DNA from: Phycicoccus sp. Soil802
Lineage (GTDB): Bacteria > Actinomycetota > Actinomycetes > Actinomycetales > Dermatophilaceae
Reading direction: 5' to 3'
Length of the DNA stretch: 64,000 bases
NCBI RefSeq assembly: GCF_001429605.1
Contig: NZ_LMSS01000006.1
Location: forward strand, 455,256 to 519,255
Shown here piece by piece: positions 62,019 through 64,000 of the stretch; the stretch's first letter is position 1, and each line of letters starts with the position of its first letter. The notes beneath the pieces are model-generated. The model did not search any database. It worked only from the letters and a program-made list of their open reading frames with translations, and was not told the DNA's origin. Made by a program: the position numbers and the translations under genes.

Positions 62019-62099
62019 ATGTCTTCGACCACCGCGGTGACCGCCACGCACATGGCTTCCATGTGCTGCGGCGTCATGCGGTGTTGCTGCTGCGCCTGA
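62019..62099 (+). CDS. Cys-rich leader peptide 1
   Basis: 26 codons, MSSTTAVTATHMASM then CCGVMRCCCCA and stop: six Cys in the last eleven residues. Clusters of Cys at the end of a tiny ORF upstream of sulfur-metabolism genes are the known design of cysteine-responsive attenuation in actinobacteria, where shortage of Cys-tRNA stalls the ribosome. A hairpin follows 21 bases after the stop. Similar to the Cys-rich leader peptides named for Mycobacterium smegmatis loci. Confidence 0.75.
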   Translation: MSSTTAVTATHMASMCCGVMRCCCCA

Positions 62100-62120
62100 G
62101 TCCCAGCCCCGCACCAGCCC

Positions 62121-62143
62121 GGCGCTCCATCTGAGTGAGCGCC
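62121..62143 (+). promoter_or_regulatory. Attenuator-type hairpin after leader peptide 1
   Basis: Perfect 7-bp stem GGCGCTC / GAGCGCC, 9-base loop. GCGCC just inside the end of the leader ORF could pair with GGCGC of the stem's left arm, offering an alternative structure whose choice would depend on ribosome position. There is no U run, so it may work through Rho or translation initiation. Confidence 0.5.
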
Positions 62144-62165
62144 CCACCGCACCGGAGACGAACCC

Positions 62166-62357
62166 ATGAGCACCACTCTTGCCAGCCACGCGGCATACCA
62201 CCGCATCCACCTCGACCTGCACCTGACCCAGGGCTCTGTGTGTCCGCGAATGTGTTGCCACGCCGCACATTCCGACACCCAGTCCACTGAACAGGAGCAG
62301 TTCCATGACCGCCATCACCACCGCCGGCACTCCCGGCGTCAACCGGTTCACCCGTAG
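62166..62357 (+). CDS. Cys/His-containing leader ORF 2 overlapping cysteine dioxygenase
   Basis: 63 codons with GGAG upstream. Residues ~12-31 contain HRIHLDLHL...SVCPRMCC, which resembles the R-x-H-x-DL-x(n)-C consensus of putative actinobacterial leader peptides linked to sulfur genes. Its frame runs 53 bases past the cysteine dioxygenase ATG, so a ribosome reading to the end passes over that gene's ribosome site. Likely regulatory; the His-rich tail (DRHHHRRH) may have no function of its own. Confidence 0.6.
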   Translation: MSTTLASHAAYHRIHLDLHLTQGSVCPRMCCHAAHSDTQSTEQEQFHDRHHHRRHSRRQPVHP

Positions 62358-62790
62358 CCAGCTGCTGCGCACCGCGCGGCTCTTCGCCACCGACCCCGAC
62401 CTCGACCGCCTGGTCGACCCCGAGGCCACCGAGCGCAGCTGGCAGCGCCTCGACGCGACCGACCACCTCGAGATCTGGCTGATCAGCTGGCCCGTCGGCG
62501 CCAGCACCGGGTGGCACGACCACCTCCAGTCGGAGGGCGCCTTCCTCACCGTCAGGGGCGAGCTCGCCGAGCAGTCCTGGTCGGGGAACACCGCCCACGA
62601 CCGCTACCTCTGGGAGGGCGAGGGCCGGACGTTCGGTCCGCACCACATCCACAACGTCGCCAACCTCGGCGACCGGCCGGCCCTGTCCGTGCACGTCTAC
62701 TCCCCCTCGCTGCGCGGGATGACCCGCTACGCACTGCTCGACGGACGCCTGAAGCAGACCGGGATCGAGCGGGCGGGAGAGCAGTGGTGA
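62305..62790 (+). CDS. cdo: Cysteine dioxygenase
   Basis: 161 residues, bacterial CDO size. Cupin motif 1 GASTGWHDHLQSEGAF supplies two of the three Fe-binding His, and motif 2 GPHHIHNVANLG supplies the third. Oxidises L-cysteine to cysteine sulfinate with O2. AGGAG ribosome site lies inside leader ORF 2. The rhodanese gene overlaps its end (GTGA). Confidence 0.92.
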   Translation: MTAITTAGTPGVNRFTRSQLLRTARLFATDPDLDRLVDPEATERSWQRLDATDHLEIWLISWPVGASTGWHDHLQSEGAFLTVRGELAEQSWSGNTAHDRYLWEGEGRTFGPHHIHNVANLGDRPALSVHVYSPSLRGMTRYALLDGRLKQTGIERAGEQW

Positions 62791-63293
62791 CCGCCGTCGC
62801 GCCCAGCACCACGGCGGCACCCTCCGTCCACTGGGAGACCCGGCTGTTCAGCGACCCGACCGCGACCAGTGCGCCGCCGGCCGGGCGCGGCTGGGACGCG
62901 CCGACCTACGCCGGCATCGACGACCAGCTGGGTGACGCCCGCAGCCGTCTGGACCGGGTGAGCGTGCGCGCCGCCTACCAGGAGGTGCTCTACGGGCGGG
63001 CCATCCTGGTCGACATCCGACCTGCGGCCCAGCGCCTCGTCGAGGGCGAGGTGGCGCCCCACCTCGGTGTCCTCGTCGTCGAGCGCAACGTGCTCGAGTG
63101 GCGGTTCGACCCCCGGCACGACGCGCGCCTCGAGGTCGCGTCGTTCGACGCCCGCATCCTCGTCCTGTGCCAGGAAGGCTTCACCTCGTCGCTGGCCGCG
63201 GATGCCTTGCTGCGCCTGGGGATCCACCGCAGCACGGATGTCGTGGGCGGGTTCCGCGCGTGGCGCGAGGCCGGGCTGCCGGTCGCCGCCTGA
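62787..63293 (+). CDS. Rhodanese-like sulfurtransferase
   Basis: 168 residues. Rhodanese domain from about residue 60: GRAILVDIRPAAQRLVEGEV, ILVLCQEGFTSSLAADAL (active-site loop CQEGFTS with the catalytic Cys) and VVGGFRAWREAGLPV. A ~55-residue N-terminal extension is Ala/Thr/Pro-rich. GTG start overlaps the cdo stop. Pairing with CDO suggests a joint role in cysteine sulfur disposal. Confidence 0.9.
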   Translation: MTAVAPSTTAAPSVHWETRLFSDPTATSAPPAGRGWDAPTYAGIDDQLGDARSRLDRVSVRAAYQEVLYGRAILVDIRPAAQRLVEGEVAPHLGVLVVERNVLEWRFDPRHDARLEVASFDARILVLCQEGFTSSLAADALLRLGIHRSTDVVGGFRAWREAGLPVAA

Positions 63294-63362
63294 GCTGCCA
63301 CCCGGGCGACCGGGGTATGCCGCGCGGCTGGGCCCCGCGGCATACTTCCTGTCAGCTGGGCC

Positions 63363-63439
63363 GCTGGAACCGGCCAATTGGCCGACTTCTCAGCCAGGAT
63401 CGCGGGTTGGCGCGCTGGAACCGGGCAATTGGCCGACTT
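63363..63439. repeat. 26-bp direct repeat containing a GGCCAATTGGCC palindrome
   Basis: GCTGGAACCGGCCAATTGGC...CGACTT at 63363-63388 recurs at 63414-63439 with one mismatch (GGGCAATTGGCC in the second copy), 51 bp apart. Located in the 189-bp gap between the rhodanese and DUF3618 genes. Could be a REP-type element or a pair of regulator sites. Confidence 0.65.
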
Positions 63440-63482
63440 TAAGGCGCGCGACGGTGCCGCGCGGCGCCCTCCGCTGGGACGT

Positions 63483-63773
63483 TCAGCCGCGTCGGCGGCG
63501 GATCGCCCCCAGGCCGATCAGCGCGACGGCCGCCGCGGCCAGCGCGGCGATGCGCTCGGTGCGCAGGTCACCGGACTCGGTGCGGGTGGCCTCGGTGAAC
63601 TTCGCCTTGGCCGACGCCACCTGACGTCGGGCGATCTCCTGTGGCGCGGTGCGGGTGTGCAGCTCGTCGACCGTGCCCGCGAGCCGCTCGCGCGCCGCGG
63701 CGATGTCGGCCTCGATCTGGTCGACGGACCGGCTCGCCCCGGACGAGGCCTTGCCGTTCTGGTTCTCGCTCAT
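63483..63773 (-). CDS. DUF3618 family protein
   Basis: 96 residues. SVDQIEADIAAARERLAGTVDELHTRTAP near residue 16 is the DUF3618 signature (quoted in part), followed by a helical ARRQVASAKAKF and a C-terminal transmembrane helix (IAALAAAAVALIGLGAI) with Arg-rich tail. Small membrane-attached protein of unknown role, usually near membrane-stress genes. AGGAG upstream of ATG 63773. Confidence 0.88.
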   Translation of the reverse strand: MSENQNGKASSGASRSVDQIEADIAAARERLAGTVDELHTRTAPQEIARRQVASAKAKFTEATRTESGDLRTERIAALAAAAVALIGLGAIRRRRG

Positions 63774-63837
63774 GCGGCGCTCCTCGGTGGGTCGGGCGGA
63801 GTCTGGGTCAGGCGGGGAGACGGGGGTGAGCCGGACG

Positions 63838-64000
63838 TCAGGCCAGCCCCAGGTCACGGCGCAGCTTGGCGACGTGCCCGGTGGCCTTGACGTTGTACCA
63901 GGCGTTCGAGACCTTCCCGTCCTCGTCGACCACGACGGTGCTGCGCAGGACGCCCTCGACGGTCTTGCCGTAGAGCTTCTTCTCGCCGAACGCGCCGTAG
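63838..64000 (-). CDS. bcp: Thiol peroxidase Bcp, C-terminal part
   Basis: The last ~53 codons are in the window; the gene continues past base 64000. YGAFGEKKLYGKTVEGVLRS, TVVVDEDGKV and WYNVKATGHVAKLRRDLGL are the C-terminal part of BCP-type peroxiredoxins. Reduces hydroperoxides with thioredoxin in the cytosol. The catalytic Cys lies outside the window. Confidence 0.88.
   Translation of the reverse strand, partial: YGAFGEKKLYGKTVEGVLRSTVVVDEDGKVSNAWYNVKATGHVAKLRRDLGLA

Overview
The window is high-GC DNA with heavy gene overlap (ATGA/GTGA junctions) and actinobacterial marker families: oligoribonuclease, DUF3618, DUF6131/DUF6582-like small proteins, a LutABC set, ANTAR regulators and Cys-rich leader peptides. 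It most resembles a high-GC actinobacterium, plausibly of the Intrasporangiaceae. That placement is inferred from gene content and sequence style only; no 16S gene is present.

Layout. 1-4.49 kb is chromosomal backbone: two tandem dynamin-like GTPases, a membrane protein, an RNA 2',3'-cyclic phosphodiesterase, and an unknown gene bracketed by two 87-bp repeats. 4.49-23.80 kb is an integrative element in the 3' half of a tRNA-Arg(TCT) gene, bounded by a 36-bp direct repeat. It encodes a tyrosine integrase, a small HTH protein overlapping a RepA-like AAA ATPase, a SNF2-type helicase, a second HTH protein, a GAF-ANTAR regulator, two DUF6221-like paralogues, a DUF1508 protein, a secreted collagen-like protein, a SIR2-like protein, a HEPN-like protein with an R-x4-H motif, and a 1552-residue protein resembling large phage virion-internal proteins. 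No capsid, portal, terminase or tail gene accompanies that last protein, and a 320-bp array of hairpins lies between the helicase and ATPase genes. I regard this element as the most likely place for an undescribed system (phage satellite, phage-plasmid remnant or defence island).

23.8-38.3 kb is backbone again: M20 amidohydrolase, PrsW-like protease, oligoribonuclease, tRNA-His, a methyltransferase, a CopC protein, tRNA-Lys, a large ATPase-LuxR regulator upstream of a GH13 alpha-glucosidase, an SDR, an MFS exporter divergent from its CGNR-type regulator, and small stress-type proteins. Remnants of an AraC-type and an ANTAR-type regulator lie here.

38.3-52.7 kb is a complete L-rhamnose utilisation locus. 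A minus-strand operon encodes a solute-binding protein, two permeases and a GH78 alpha-L-rhamnosidase. A plus-strand operon encodes rhamnose isomerase, bifunctional rhamnulose-1-phosphate aldolase/lactaldehyde dehydrogenase, rhamnulokinase, a LacI regulator and LutABC. Rhamnosides would be hydrolysed, imported and converted to DHAP plus L-lactaldehyde, then L-lactate, which LutABC oxidises to pyruvate. Two near-identical LacI-type operators sit between the operons. No transporter ATPase is encoded, so a shared MsmK-type subunit must come from elsewhere.

52.7-64 kb holds an MmyB-like regulator, a cyclophilin-fold lipoprotein candidate, Bcr/CflA and MMPL exporters, a BASS-family symporter and a secreted FN3/FG-GAP protein. 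A cysteine dioxygenase-rhodanese operon follows, preceded by two Cys-containing leader ORFs and a hairpin. A DUF3618 protein and the C-terminus of a Bcp peroxiredoxin end the window.
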